A stretch of 64,000 nt of DNA, taken from Nilaparvata lugens. Lineage: Eukaryota > Arthropoda > Insecta > Hemiptera > Delphacidae. Position 1 is the stretch's first letter; each line of letters starts with the position of its first letter. The notes beneath the pieces are model-generated. The model made no database searches and was not told the DNA's origin. It worked only from the letters and a program-made list of their open reading frames with translations. Shown here in pieces: positions 20,567 to 31,027 of the stretch. The stretch covers positions 18,024,885 through 18,088,884 of the forward strand of contig NC_052505.1 in NCBI RefSeq assembly GCF_014356525.2. Reading direction: 5' to 3'. The translations under genes were made by a program, and so were the position numbers.

Positions 20567-21412
20567 ACTAGTAGTTCTGTGAACAGTAGTCCTCGCGCTC
20601 AGTAAGTTACATTGACCTGTTGTTATGTTTTCTCAAAAACTAATAAATAATTTTTCAATTTAAAATGTCTAGAAAAAATCATAAATGAACATAGAGCTTT
20701 CTGTCCTATCGTACCGTGACGTGTCGTCCCGGAATGTGAGTGTGAGCGCTGTTATCAGGTCTGGCTGCAACTATTGATGGAAAGATACAATTTTCAAGGT
20801 GTTCGATGTTTTTGAACGGGTAGTATTATAGTCAACTGTCTTCTAAAGTTGATGGAAAGATACATTTTCAAGATGTTCGATGTTTTTGAACGGGTAGTAT
20901 TATAGTCAACTGTCTTCTAAAATCGATGGAAAGATACATTTTCAAGATGTTCGATGTTTTTGAACGGGTAGTATTATAGTCAACTGTCTTCTAAAGTCGA
21001 TGGAAAGATACATTTTCAAGATGCTCGATGTTTTTGAATGGGTAGTATTATAGTCAACTGTCTTCTAAAGTCGATGGAAAGATACATTTTCAAGATGTTC
21101 GATGTTTTTGAACGGGTAGTATTATAGTCCACTAGACAACTGATTTATGATGAATAATTCAATAGTCTGATTTTCACGGTAATATTGGCGTATGAAGGAG
21201 GCTCCTTTTTCCTTTTATATTATCCTTGAAATGCAAAATTTCCAAAAACCTTGTATATTTGCGACGCGCAATTTAAAAAGGAACATACCTGTCAAATTTC
21301 ATGAAAATCTATTACCACGTTTCGCCGTAATTGAGCAAAATATGAACATTTAAATATTGAGAGAAATGACAAACCGTCGACTTGAATCTTAAACCTCACT
21401 TCGCTCGGTCAA
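20567..21412 (+). mobile_element. minisatellite-bearing element (copy 2)
   Basis: Starts ACTAGTAGTTCTGTGAACAG and ends CTCACTTCGCTCGGTCAAT. Shared landmarks are GTGACGTGTCGTCCCGGAAT, GTTATCAGGTCTGGCTGCAA and ATTGGCGTATGAAGGAGGCT. A five-unit 74-bp minisatellite sits in the middle. No coding capacity is seen. Confidence 0.8.
20776..21140 (+). repeat. 74-bp minisatellite, five units
   Basis: GATGGAAAGATAC begins units at 20776, 20851, 20925, 20999 and 21073. Each contains GATGTTTTTGAACGGGTAGT (one unit has a point change). Confidence 0.9.
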
Positions 21413-22120
21413 TAAATGTTATTCCCCAGTGAAGAAAGTAAACAAAAGTTCAATCAAAAAAGAAAACATAGCGTCCGTGAAATTAGTACAATTATGTACT
21501 TACAATAATATATATTCTAAATATTTATTCTATATTCTATATAGGTAATCTATAAATTTACTGAAAAAGACACTCCCACTATGTGGGAGATGCCATCAAA
21601 GAGCAATATCTTCAATTATTTTTTTTTAAACAAAATACTTATGATGAGTGAAAATAAAGACTATGCTAGCAACAGAACTCAGTGTAGGGTTGAAATTCAT
21701 TAAAAAGAGAAAGAAATATCTAGAACTGAATTTGGATGCAAAAGTTCAAGAAAACTAAGAGCAATATATCAAAATATACTCTGGAAATGAAATTATAGTG
21801 AGAAAAATGTAATATGATCGAAGTACTCAATGATATGTTCAATGAGAGATGAATTAAATTAATTTATAGATGGATGATGAAATAATGGAGAGATGAGTGG
21901 ATGCATATGAATCTATGAATCAGTCAACATGAGACAGCTGTTATGTAGCTAAGGTGAACGTGATATTTTCGAGCTCAAAATTTGAGTGGTTTTATTATTT
22001 ATTTTGTGAATTTAAAGTTTGTTTCATGTTCTTACGAAAGTTTTACTATCAATCTATACAAATTTAAAATTGTTTGTTTTATTCCAATTTATATTTTTAG
22101 ATTGTGATTTGGTGTAGAAA
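21413..22120. other. no gene seen
   Basis: AT-rich, without a supported exon or repeat partner. Confidence 0.4.
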
Positions 22121-22124
22121 ATTG

Positions 22125-22262
22125 AAATGGACATAACCTATGTATAATATTTGGACAATTTGAAACTCAATTAGGAAATTGAAGAAGTTTTGGGCAATAG
22201 CCTGTTTTTCCTTATCCGATCATTGTATTGTTTGTGCTAACCTAATAAATAAATAAATAAAC
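22125..22262 (+). mobile_element. retroposon 3' end with (AATA)n tail
   Basis: GGACATAACCTATGTATAAT through GTTTTGGGCAATAGCCTG to (AATA)n. The complement is at 19370-19500, and a related end (TTTTGGGCATAAGCCTG) occurs at 60500-60592. Confidence 0.72.
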
Positions 22263-23104
22263 ATTCAAATCTATACAAGTGTCCCTGGCAGACAATCTTT
22301 CTGGTTACATCAAAAATTTTGTCTTGTTGTCAACCAACATTTCTCCGACCAATAAAGGATTTTCTCATTACATTTCTCATATTACAATATTTTTTCTCTC
22401 ACATAATATGTAGTTTTTGTAATAGTCATTCAATCTCAGCTGTTTTTCAAGCACGAAATCAGCCGGTAAACAGTTTTTTGCAAAACAAATGACTCTCATT
22501 ACAGCATACTCTACTGTAAGAAATCATATGCTTCCTTTTCAGTCGAGTATGTTTCCTAGTTCCGGAATAGGAACAGCAAAACTGCTACAAAAACCAACTT
22601 CAGCGCTCCAGGTGGAAGTTTTGTCAACTTCCGCAACATTCCTGATTCCGAATTTGTAAACTAGGTTATGTTTATAGAATGGATGTAGTAATGTCAGCAC
22701 AAGCAGGTAATGTACGTTACTTCGACGTGAATGTCTTTTGCATTGCTCGAATGAAATTCTAGAAACATCATCCTCACCTGCAAAAGGCCCCTTCCCGTCC
22801 TTGTGAATTAAGATACTACTTTCATTTCATTTTTCATAACATTTCTCATAATTATTTCAATCATTTTTATTTTACAAAATATGTATTTTGTTCAGCTTCT
22901 AGACATGATAGTAGTGTATGATTTTATTGTTTTTCTTGAATTGAATAAAAGCATCTTCTATGGATGTGTCGAGGTTGAACTATCTCATGATAGAGGATAT
23001 TTTTTGAACGAGCGTGATATATTCTTACTGATGACTATAACATCGAATCGTTGTCAATTCGTAGGATTGTATGTGAGTTTATTCGACGATCGCTTTCATC
23101 AATC
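22263..23104. other. no gene recognised
   Basis: Mixed sequence. The plus frame at 22881-23117 and a possible minus-strand donor near 22781 lack a supported partner. Confidence 0.4.
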
Positions 23105-23345
23105 AAATTTTTTTTGAACATCTTTATTGCCCATAAAAACAAAATACAAAATTAAAACTTACAAAAAAAATATTGTAGATTATAATATTATGCTATTTTA
23201 CAAATAAATTAAAATTACAAGGCACCACCCAGCAAGGGCGAAACCCTGACCGCTGAGTGAGAGTATCAGCTGTTTAGACAATATAAAAATTAATTTACTA
23301 ATAATCAAAGCTACAAAGAATTGAAGTTCAACAATAAATTATTAG
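23105..23345 (-). mobile_element. retroposon 3' end (reverse orientation)
   Basis: Starts with a T-run then GAACATCTTTATTGCCCA (a mirrored AATAAA and poly-A), followed by GGCACCACCCAGCAAGGGCG and AAACCCTGACCGCTGAGTGA. Compact GC-rich words next to a poly-T suggest the end of a LINE. Confidence 0.5.
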
Positions 23346-23809
23346 TAATTATAATATTTGACTGATGTCGAAGAAAAATTTTTGTATCACCCACTTATTT
23401 ATCTGTTCCATCCTCTGTCTACATCCTTTGTCTCTGTCTACAATTATCATTTGTATTTTATGACAGCCGAATAAAATATTACCTACTTACTCCCTTTGTA
23501 TTATCTAATGACAATATCCTACTCAAGGAGACCTCATGAAATAGATGGTCGATGTTCCTCGAATTTATAATATCACAACTGTCCAAGGAGTCTACTCAAC
23601 ATTTCAACTTCAAAATGCTATTATTACGTTTCAAAGTGCATTCAACTGTCACCAACAGAGTATCTCTTTCTATCTATATTCTTGTTTCACTCGCTCCCTC
23701 TTTTGCTGGATACTCATCTTCTACATTCTTTATACAATCTCCTTCTTCTTGCTTTGTATTTCAGCTAAAAGTATTTTCATCTCATTCCCATTGTTTTATC
23801 ACCATCCTT

Positions 23810-24160
23810 CTCCTCCTCCTCCTCCTCCACCTCCTTCTCATTCTCGTTCTCCTCTTCCTCCTCTTCCTCCTCCGTCTCTTCATCTACCCCCTCCTCCTGC
23901 TCTTCCTCCTCCTCCTCCTTATTCTCGTTCTTCTCAATCTTCCTCACCATCTTCTATTCCTCCTTGTTTTTTTTACTTCCCTTCTTCTTCTTCTTCTTCA
24001 CCTACCTTTTCTCCTCAACCGTTTTTTTCTTTTACTCTTATTTTATTCCTCCATTTCTTCTTCTTCCTTTCTCTCTCTCACTCTCTCTCTCTCTTCAACT
24101 TTTTTCTTTTTCTTTATTTTCTTCTTCTTCTTCTTTCTCCTCTTCTTCTCCCTCTTTTTG
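23810..24160. repeat. pyrimidine-rich low-complexity tract
   Basis: Almost pure CT on the plus strand (CTCCTC, CTTCTT, CTCTCT). Large overlapping Leu/Phe/Ser/Pro frames from 23545 to 24992 arise from it. Confidence 0.9.
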
Positions 24161-24530
24161 ATAATCATCACCTTCTTCTTCTCCCCCTTTTCACCACAAC
24201 CGTTTTTCTTTTACTCTTTTTTCATTCCTCCATTCTTTCTTCTTACTTTTCTCTCTCTCCAACTTCTTCTTTATTTTCTTCTTCTTCCTCTTTTTGATAA
24301 TCATCACCTTCTTCTTCTCCCACTTCTTCTCCACAACCGTTTTTTCTTTTACTCTTTTTTTATTTCTCCATTCCTTCGTCTTCCTTTTCTCTCTCTCCAA
24401 CTTCTTCTTTATTTTCTTCTTCTTCCTCTTTTTGATAATCATCACCTTCTTCTCCTACCTGTTCTACTCAACCGTTTTTTCTTTTACACTTTTTTTATAC
24501 CTCCATTCCTTCTTCTTCCTTTCTCTCTCT
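24140..24530 (+). repeat. 137-bp pyrimidine satellite, about three units
   Basis: GATAATCATCACCTTCTTC starts units at 24160, 24296 and 24434 (spacing 136 and 138). A related word recurs at 24867. Each unit includes CAACCGTTTTTTCTTTTAC-like sequence. Confidence 0.85.
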
Positions 24531-24832
24531 TCAACTTCTTCTCTTTCCTCTTCTTCTTCTTTCTCTTCTTTCCTTTCTCTCCCTTTTTCCTCTTTTTCTT
24601 CTTCCTCTTCTTCTCCTTCTTCCTCTTCTTCTTCCTCTTCGTCTTCTTCTTCTTCTTCTTCTTCTTCTTTTCTTCTTCTTCTTCTTCTTCTTCTTTTCTT
24701 CTTCTTTCTTCTTCGTCTTCTTTTTCTTCTTCTTCTTTTTCTTCTTTTCTTCTTCTTCTTCTTCTTCTCTTTCTTCTTCTTCTTCTTCTTCTTCTTCTTC
24801 TTCTTCTTCTTCTTCTTCTTCTTCCAATTTGT
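24531..24832. repeat. (TTC)n / (CTT)n microsatellite
   Basis: About 300 bp of imperfect TTC repeats. Confidence 0.95.
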
Positions 24833-24907
24833 TTTGCTTCTTATTATTGTTCTTCTTCCTCTTTTTGATAATCATCATCAAGTATCTTCATTTCTTCTTC
24901 TCCTTTT

Positions 24908-25100
24908 CCATCATCATCATCATCATCATCCCTTTCCCTCCCTCCACTTCCCATTTCGTCTCTTTCTTCCCTCCCCATCCCCCTCACACTGATCCTTTCT
25001 CTTCCCCCTTTCCATCATCATCATCAACTTCATCACCATCATCAACTTCATCATCATCAACATCATCATCAACATCAACTTCATCATCATCAACATCAAC

Positions 25101-25131
<31 letters not shown>

Positions 25132-25156
25132 ACAACATCATCATCATCACCACCAT
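24908..25156. repeat. (TCA)n microsatellite with CAACTTCAT variants
   Basis: TCATCATCA runs with regularly interspersed CAACTTCATCATCATCAACA units from 25012 to 25150, a secondary period inside the trinucleotide repeat. Confidence 0.93.
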
Positions 25157-25159
25157 TTT

Positions 25160-25660
25160 CCTTGCCAAAGGATTGAAACAAAAACGATAATATCACTTTG
25201 GAGCGATCCATTTTCGAGATTTCGAGCAAGAAAGAGCCAGCGAACAAAAACGCGTCATTGTGTCATAATAAATACGTCGAAAAGTAAAAGAAAATAGGAA
25301 TTCTACAATGATACGGCTGCTTCGAGAAACGAAAGCTCTCAACAGTCCTAATGGTTTATTCCTGTTTGAAATTCCTTCAGAAAAAGCATGAGAATTCATC
25401 ACAATGCTGGCGAGATGCAAACAAAAGAAAAAATTATTTACCCTATCGATCGATGCTTTATAGAAAGCATTTGAAGCATATCAAGGCAAGCAGAGAAAAT
25501 AATGCTTTATAGAAAGTGAAGAGATATCGGTGAGACCAGTTATAATGCTGTCGAGAATATCAGTAGTATCAGAAATACCTATAATAAATATGTGAGAGGA
25601 ATATCAAGCTTGGAGGTATATTTTTGAATATCTGTTGAGACAGGTATGTTTGTTTTTATT
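25160..25660. other. no gene recognised
   Basis: Lower AT than its flanks between 25190 and 25430. The minus frame at 25193-25420 shows no known domain or splice support. Confidence 0.4.
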
Positions 25661-25662
25661 GG

Positions 25663-26333
25663 AAAAAATCTGGTGTGGCGCACTCACACAACTTTCCTTG
25701 CCCTTATGAAAATTGATCACCTGACGCTAGAGTTCCCGCGCATCGCAAGTCTACTATTCTAAGATTTGAGCCAGCTGGTGACAGGACAACAACGCTGGAG
25801 ACACAGGAGGTCTGCTATCTCTTCATAGTGAATGATTTAATAGAATCAACAGTTGCCAACAGTTTGTAATTGAAATAATAACATTTTCTCGAATTTCGAG
25901 CTTATTTTCAATTTTAGGTGAAAATGTTACCGAGCATTAATTGTAGAGATTTTCATGCTTAATCTTTTCCACTCAAAATTTTTTGTTCAAATTTTATCTG
26001 AAGCCTGATAATTGGGAATCTAAAATCGAACTTTGCATAGATGGGGCGGAGCTCCTGAAATTTTTACAGATATGAGACTTGTGGCAGTTGATAGAGCTTA
26101 TCAATTACTATTTTTGGTAAAACTTTAATCAAAATCGTTGGAGCCGTTTTCGAGAAAATCGCGAAATACCCTGTTTTTGACAACATTTTCGCCATTTTAG
26201 CAGCCATCTTGAATCGAATTTGATCGAAATTGTTCGTGTCGGATCCTTATATTGTAAAGACCTAACGTTCCAAATTTCAAGTCATTCAGTTAATTGGGAG
26301 ATGAGATATCGTGTACACAGACGCACATACACT

Positions 26334-26389
<56 letters not shown>

Positions 26390-26390
26390 A

Positions 26391-26458
<68 letters not shown>

Positions 26459-26596
26459 ATACAGACCAATACCCAAAACCCACTTTTTTGGACTCAGGTG
26501 ACCTTGAAACGTATAGAAATTTAGAAATTGGGGTACCTTAATTATTTTCGTAAAGCAATACTTTCCTTGCCTATGGTAATAGGGCAAGGAAAGTAA
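25663..26596 (-). mobile_element. (TG)n-bearing interspersed element (copy 2)
   Basis: Reverse-orientation full-length copy: AATCTGGTGTGGCGCAC at the left, CTATGGTAATAGGGCAAGG at the right, and shared internal landmarks. The microsatellite is a compound (CA)n with CACCACACACACCACA interruptions. Confidence 0.85.
26336..26456. repeat. (CA)n microsatellite, interrupted
   Basis: About 120 bp of CA repeats with two CACCACAC breaks near 26386-26402, inside the interspersed element. Confidence 0.97.
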
Positions 26597-26599
26597 TAA

Positions 26600-27480
26600 A
26601 ATTTATGATAACAACTGTTGACTCCGTGGAACTTAAAATTGAGGATTCAGTACTCATAACTTATTCAATGATTCAACAGCGAATAAAGTCATGAAATCAT
26701 GGGACAATGACAAAGTATGACATTTGCGACAGACTAGCGACAATAAATTAAACACTAAACGCGATACTAGAATTTTAATCATCGCCAAGTCTTTCCCGAC
26801 AACAGAGACACTGGGGAGACGTCATTAAAACAGTTTAGAAAGAGATATGAGGGTGGAATGAGGAAGAGAGCCAGAGAGAGAGAAAGAAACTGGATGAAAC
26901 AGTAAGAGATAGAGACAGAGACTGCCTTTATTTTAACCTGGAGGGCGAAGTTAGGGCGAGAGAGAGAGAGTGAGTGAGAGAGAGTGAGAGGAAGTGATTG
27001 AGAGAGAGTGATTGAGAGAATACCGGAACGAAAGAGGAATTGTAATCAGAGTCTTACACTGTTGTCTTTTATTTCCCCTTAGAACGGACACAATTGTTGC
27101 ATGATGAAGGGTGGACTGACTCTACAGAGTGAGGTTCACTACCTCAAATGTCAGCTATGGTAGAATGGGAAGCATTCATGACATTCATGAAAGATGCTGA
27201 CAGTCGGATTCAGATCTCACTCTATTTGTAGTCCGAGTCTATTTGAGACCTGGCGCTTTAATTAAAATTCTACTGTCTGATGAACTCAACCAGATACTAG
27301 AGAAACTGAGAGAAAGAAAGAGAGATAGATAGAGAGAGAGAGTGAGTGCGAGAGACTGAGGGGGAGAGAGAGTGAGAGTGAGAGAGTGGGAGGAAGTGAG
27401 AGAGAGTGTGAGAGAGGCTCACAGTGAGTGATAGAGAAAGGAGGAGTGATAGGGTGGTGGGGAAACTGAAAGGGAGAGAG
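26600..27480. other. no gene; GA-rich low complexity in part
   Basis: GAGAGA/GTGAGAG tracts at 26865-27015 and 27300-27480. The rest is mixed; no exon supported. Confidence 0.5.
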
Positions 27481-28015
27481 AATTGATTGATTGATTATTT
27501 GCCTTTATTAGGGCGGAGTTAGGACTCCTGGTCCTCTGTACCACACAACCCTTTACAAAATGAAAAATTAACATAAGAAAATAAAAAACAAAAATAATAG
27601 ATTACATTATTATGTAATAATATTACATAATATTTCTATTAATAAGTATTAATAGAAAGAAATGGAAATCTTAATCTAGATACAATCACATATGTAATAG
27701 AATGAATCTTAAACTTAATTCATAAATACAATGGAAAACCATATTCAATTAAAAACCACTTGATAAATACTATACGAAATGAAGAACTAATCAAGTTGCG
27801 ATTCACTCACACACGCACACAAAACCACCCTAAAAACAAAGATTTTACAAAGTATAATAATTATATTATCATGATAAATATAAGATAGGCTAAATCTGTA
27901 ATTGCATAAGATAGTAAAAAGGAACAAAATTCATGTAGATTGATGCAATTTGTAGATACAATGCAAATAGAACAATGAAAATAAAGCTCAACCCTACCCA
28001 AGCCTAATCCGCGCC
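27481..28015 (-). mobile_element. retroposon 3' end, reverse, (AATC)n tail
   Basis: TTGATTGATTGATTATTTGC, then GGGCGGAGTTAGGACTCCTG and GGTCCTCTGTACCACACAAC. The first 85 bp match 47487-47575. The 3' limit is approximate. Confidence 0.65.
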
Positions 28016-28458
28016 ACCAGATCCAAGCCAATTCAACAGTGAGTGAGAGAAAGAGAGAACTGAGAATGAGAGAGTGAGTTTGTGAATAAAGAGAGGATTG
28101 ATTTTATTGATTGCTGTGCTAGGTCTCGACAGACTCATTGTTCAAAAGCAGCATTGAAAAATATATATCCAGATAATTAAAGAAAATAAACGATGGTATC
28201 ATGCAAGAAATTAGTATTTTGTGAAATTTTGATAACTTAATCTAACATAACTTGAATTAGAAAAAAGTTATTAGAGGAGAGAGGAGAGAGGAAAGAAAAC
28301 TGCTGTCTTCTTTTCATTTGAGTTGGAGCAAGTGATTTCATCACAGACATGGACTCCAGAAAGATCTCCAGTAAACAGTCGATATATCTTCCAAAAAGAA
28401 AAACGATATGTTGTCGAATGTGAATATCCACTTTTCTTTTCAGGGCTACTGATTATTG
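28016..28458. other. no gene seen
   Basis: Short GA-rich runs, otherwise mixed. Overlapping frames at 28237-28517 on both strands are not recognised. Confidence 0.4.
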
Positions 28459-28461
28459 TAA

Positions 28462-28626
28462 AGGTGCGTACAGATTTACGCGCCGCGACCATGAGCAATT
28501 CATTTTTAATCAGCTGATGCCAAGCTTTTTATATCTGTATCTCACCGTCACTGTAAAAATACAGATATAGTCAGCTGATTAGAAGTGAATTGCTCATGTT
28601 CGCAGCGCGTATATCTGTACTCACCT
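28462..28626. mobile_element. Harbinger-like MITE, AGGTGCGTACAGA family (copy 1)
   Basis: 165 bp. Ends AGGTGCGTACAGATTTACGC and its diverged complement ending GTACTCACCT, with inner inverted words CATGAGCAATTC/GAATTGCTCATG. Flanked by TAA at 28459-28461 and 28627-28629, fitting the 3-bp TWA target of PIF/Harbinger elements. Confidence 0.8.
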
Positions 28627-28629
28627 TAA

Positions 28630-29105
28630 CACAATAAGGAATATCATCAAGTACCCTATATTTTATTTTGTTCATTTATTTTATTCACACCTGAAAATGA
28701 CTCTTGAAGAGTTGAAACTAGTTGTGTTATGATAGAATGGAGGATACTTGATAATAATTTTTATTGTGTTTGAATGTGGATGTATGCTTGAGTTTAATAA
28801 TAAGAGATTTTTTAGCTCAAGTATACTGATTGTGCAGCGTGAGGGACGAGTTGCGATAAGCGATACCTAAATTCCGGGAAATTAGAATCGATAGGTCCAA
28901 ACTGTTTCCACGCTTCTATGAGCATTCAGAAGTCTTATCAGGATACTCGTATGAGTGGACTTAATTTGAGTCTGTTTTTCTGCATGTTAGCTTTATTTAA
29001 ACTTAATCAAGCGCATTTCTCAAGAGTATATTCTGTAATAATTATCTTATTCTTATCATTTTATTGAAATACTATTCATACAATTTGAGAGTAGAACAGT
29101 TTCAA
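28630..29105. other. no gene seen
   Basis: AT-rich, with no exon or repeat partner recognised. Confidence 0.4.
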
Positions 29106-29109
29106 GCTA

Positions 29110-29311
29110 TAGTGAGGTCCACGTTATAATGACTTTTGGTTTATCTATCCTTGTCTATCATTCGACAAAGCCGGTGGTACTATCCTTTTCTAGGTCCACA
29201 ACGATGCCATTTATGTTTTTGACAGTGTATAAATATAATTAATTGATGCAGAGAATCGGCATCGCCATTCTTCTATCTTTATCCACTGTCATTATAAGGT
29301 GGACCTCACTA
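29110..29311. mobile_element. mariner-like MITE, TAGTGAGGTCCACG family (short form)
   Basis: 202 bp, TA flanks at 29108-29109 and 29312-29313. It is in the opposite orientation to 15377-15591, with which it shares its interior. Confidence 0.82.
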
Positions 29312-29643
29312 TAGGTCTCTTTCTCTTGCCCAGTCATATCCATTTTCTGTACTAATTATATCAACGAAAATTATATCAACGAATTTAGTATTGTATATTG
29401 TCAATATTACTCATTCAATTTCTAAAATTCTAATTCAAATCCCACCGTATGACGTTTGTTCCATTTATCTAATTTTAATTATTAATGCAATTGAATTGAA
29501 AAATATTTTATTCACTAGTATACTAATTTCATTCATTCATTCATCCCATAATTCTAAGATTCAGATCAACTAGTTCTCAACTTATTAAGTAGAGTTTCTT
29601 ATTTGAACATTAATTCGAGTTATAATTCTCAAAAGCTCTAATT

Positions 29644-29936
29644 CATCACAACCCGGTCGTGTGTTAATGGGAAGGATATTTCATATCCTTCTAAAGGAAT
29701 CGACAATTATTTGTTGAAATACCACCGATTGATGAACTTACATAACATTATTATACTATCGTTATTCTAATCGCATTCAATGTTCATTCTCATTGATTTA
29801 TTGTTTATACTTTGTAAAACTCGTTGAATAACTAGCATTATCGTCATTTAATGTAAATTAGTGTATAAGCCAGTAAATATTGTTTACACACAAAATAAAA
29901 TAACACACATAAATAAAGAAATCTAATCTAATCCAT
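29644..29936 (+). mobile_element. retroposon 3' end with (AATCT)n tail (copy 2)
   Basis: Colinear with 6779-7061, from ATCACAACCCGGTCGTGTG to CATAAATAAAGAAATCTAAT. A small extra AAAATAAAATAACAC is present near 29895. Confidence 0.75.
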
Positions 29937-30056
29937 AGATATGATTCTATCGATATAGATATTTGTGATTCTATATATGAACGAATGAGGAGATAAATAC
30001 AATACTCATATCCCAATGAGGTGAATATTGTAGAACAAAATTCGTCCATTACTTAC

Positions 30057-30135
30057 CGAGTTATCTCTTCTAAAAGTTTGCAAGGATCGGCAGCATAAAA
30101 CTTCACTCCAAAATATAACGTGAATGTTTCTTTCC
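30057..30135 (-). CDS. FERM-domain exon (start of F2 lobe), band 4.1-like (EPB41L4A type), third visible exon
   Basis: 79-nt minus-strand exon, with acceptor TTTTTTCAG at its 5' side (plus 30136-30144) and donor GTAAGT at its 3' side (30056-30051). It starts in phase 1, completing a Gly codon begun in the exon at 42367-42409, and ends after CG of an Arg codon. It encodes KETFTLYFGVKFYAADPCKL then LEEITR: a FERM F1-F2 boundary, with the (V/I)KFYxxDP...EE(I/L)TR signature shared by band 4.1 superfamily proteins. Such proteins link membrane receptors to cortical actin. The LYFG(V/I)KFYA(A/E)DPCKL variant fits EPB41L4A best in my recollection; FRMD3/5 are alternatives. The next exon (expected to begin with Tyr-Gln/Leu-Phe-like FERM F2 sequence) was not found below 30 kb in this window, so that intron may exceed 30 kb or I missed the exon. 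Confidence 0.9.
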
Positions 30136-30297
30136 CTGAAAAAAGAATAAGTGTCCATTAATATCTCGTCGTTGAATCAGCAAAACAAATTAATGCTAGA
30201 AGATGAAAATATCAGGGATGCGTTGCATTGTCAAGATAGAATGCGGACTTTGCATATATTTCAGAGTGAATGACTTCAAATTCTACTGTCATGCCAA

Positions 30298-30973
30298 TCT
30301 ATATATATAAAAGCGAAATGACACTCACTCACTGACTGACTGACTGACTGACTGACTGACTGACTGACTCACTCACTCACTCACTCGCATAACTAAAAAT
30401 CTACCGGACCAAAAACGTTCAAATTTGGTAGGTATATTCAGTTGGCCCTTTAGAGGCGCACTAAGAAATCTTTTGGCAATATTTTAACTCTAAGGGTTGT
30501 TTTTAAGGGTTTAAAGTTCGTCTTTTAGCATGTATATTCTTCTTCTCCTAATCTCTTAATTATAATTGAAATTCCCATATCATATGTTACTATAGAACTA
30601 TAATCTAGATAGAGTACCTCTTCGAAACAGTTGTTAACTGGCAACTAAATTAATAATTTTGTCAAGTTGGCATTAAGTTGAGTTGACTTTCTTAGGTTGG
30701 CACCAAGTTGAAGATTCAAATGCATTTATCGCGGAGAAATTGATTGGACACTGCTACTTCAATCCTGGGAATATTATATTACTAGCAGTCAGGCACGCTT
30801 CGCTCGCCATATCCGTTTAGTCTGGATCCCCGACTGGATCGTCCTAACATATGATAAAAATGCTCAAATAATGAAAAATGCTGATCTCATTCTTGGACGA
30901 TTCTGTCGGGGGTCCAGGGGGCGGAGCCCCCTTGCTAGACGGATATGGCGAGCGAAGCGAGCCTGACGGATAG
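30298..30973 (+). mobile_element. Helitron-like element, TCTATATATATAAAAG family (copy 1)
   Basis: Begins TCTATATATATAAAAGCGAA after an A and ends GACGGATAG before a T, fitting A^T insertion without target duplication. It contains a (CTGA)n-type run at 30330-30370 and a GC-rich near-hairpin (CAGGGGGCGGAGCCCCCTTG) about 50 nt before the end. An inverted copy of the GCGAGCGAAGCGAGCC end lies inside at 30792-30812. No Rep/helicase frame, so it is non-autonomous. Confidence 0.65.
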
Positions 30974-31027
30974 TATTAGATAAGAAAGACCAATCATCAA
31001 GTTTCACTGTCTGTAACATAAAATACG

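Noticed and set aside
22781..22900. Candidate minus-strand exon ending at TTTTGCAG-GTGAGG
   Set aside because: An in-frame stop lies about 40 nt upstream with no good acceptor between, and the short peptide does not continue the FERM sequence.
23545..24992. Large overlapping open frames (up to 438 residues) rich in Leu, Phe, Ser and Pro
   Set aside because: They follow CT and TTC repeats frame by frame and exist in several frames at once; no domain, and composition alone explains the lack of stops.
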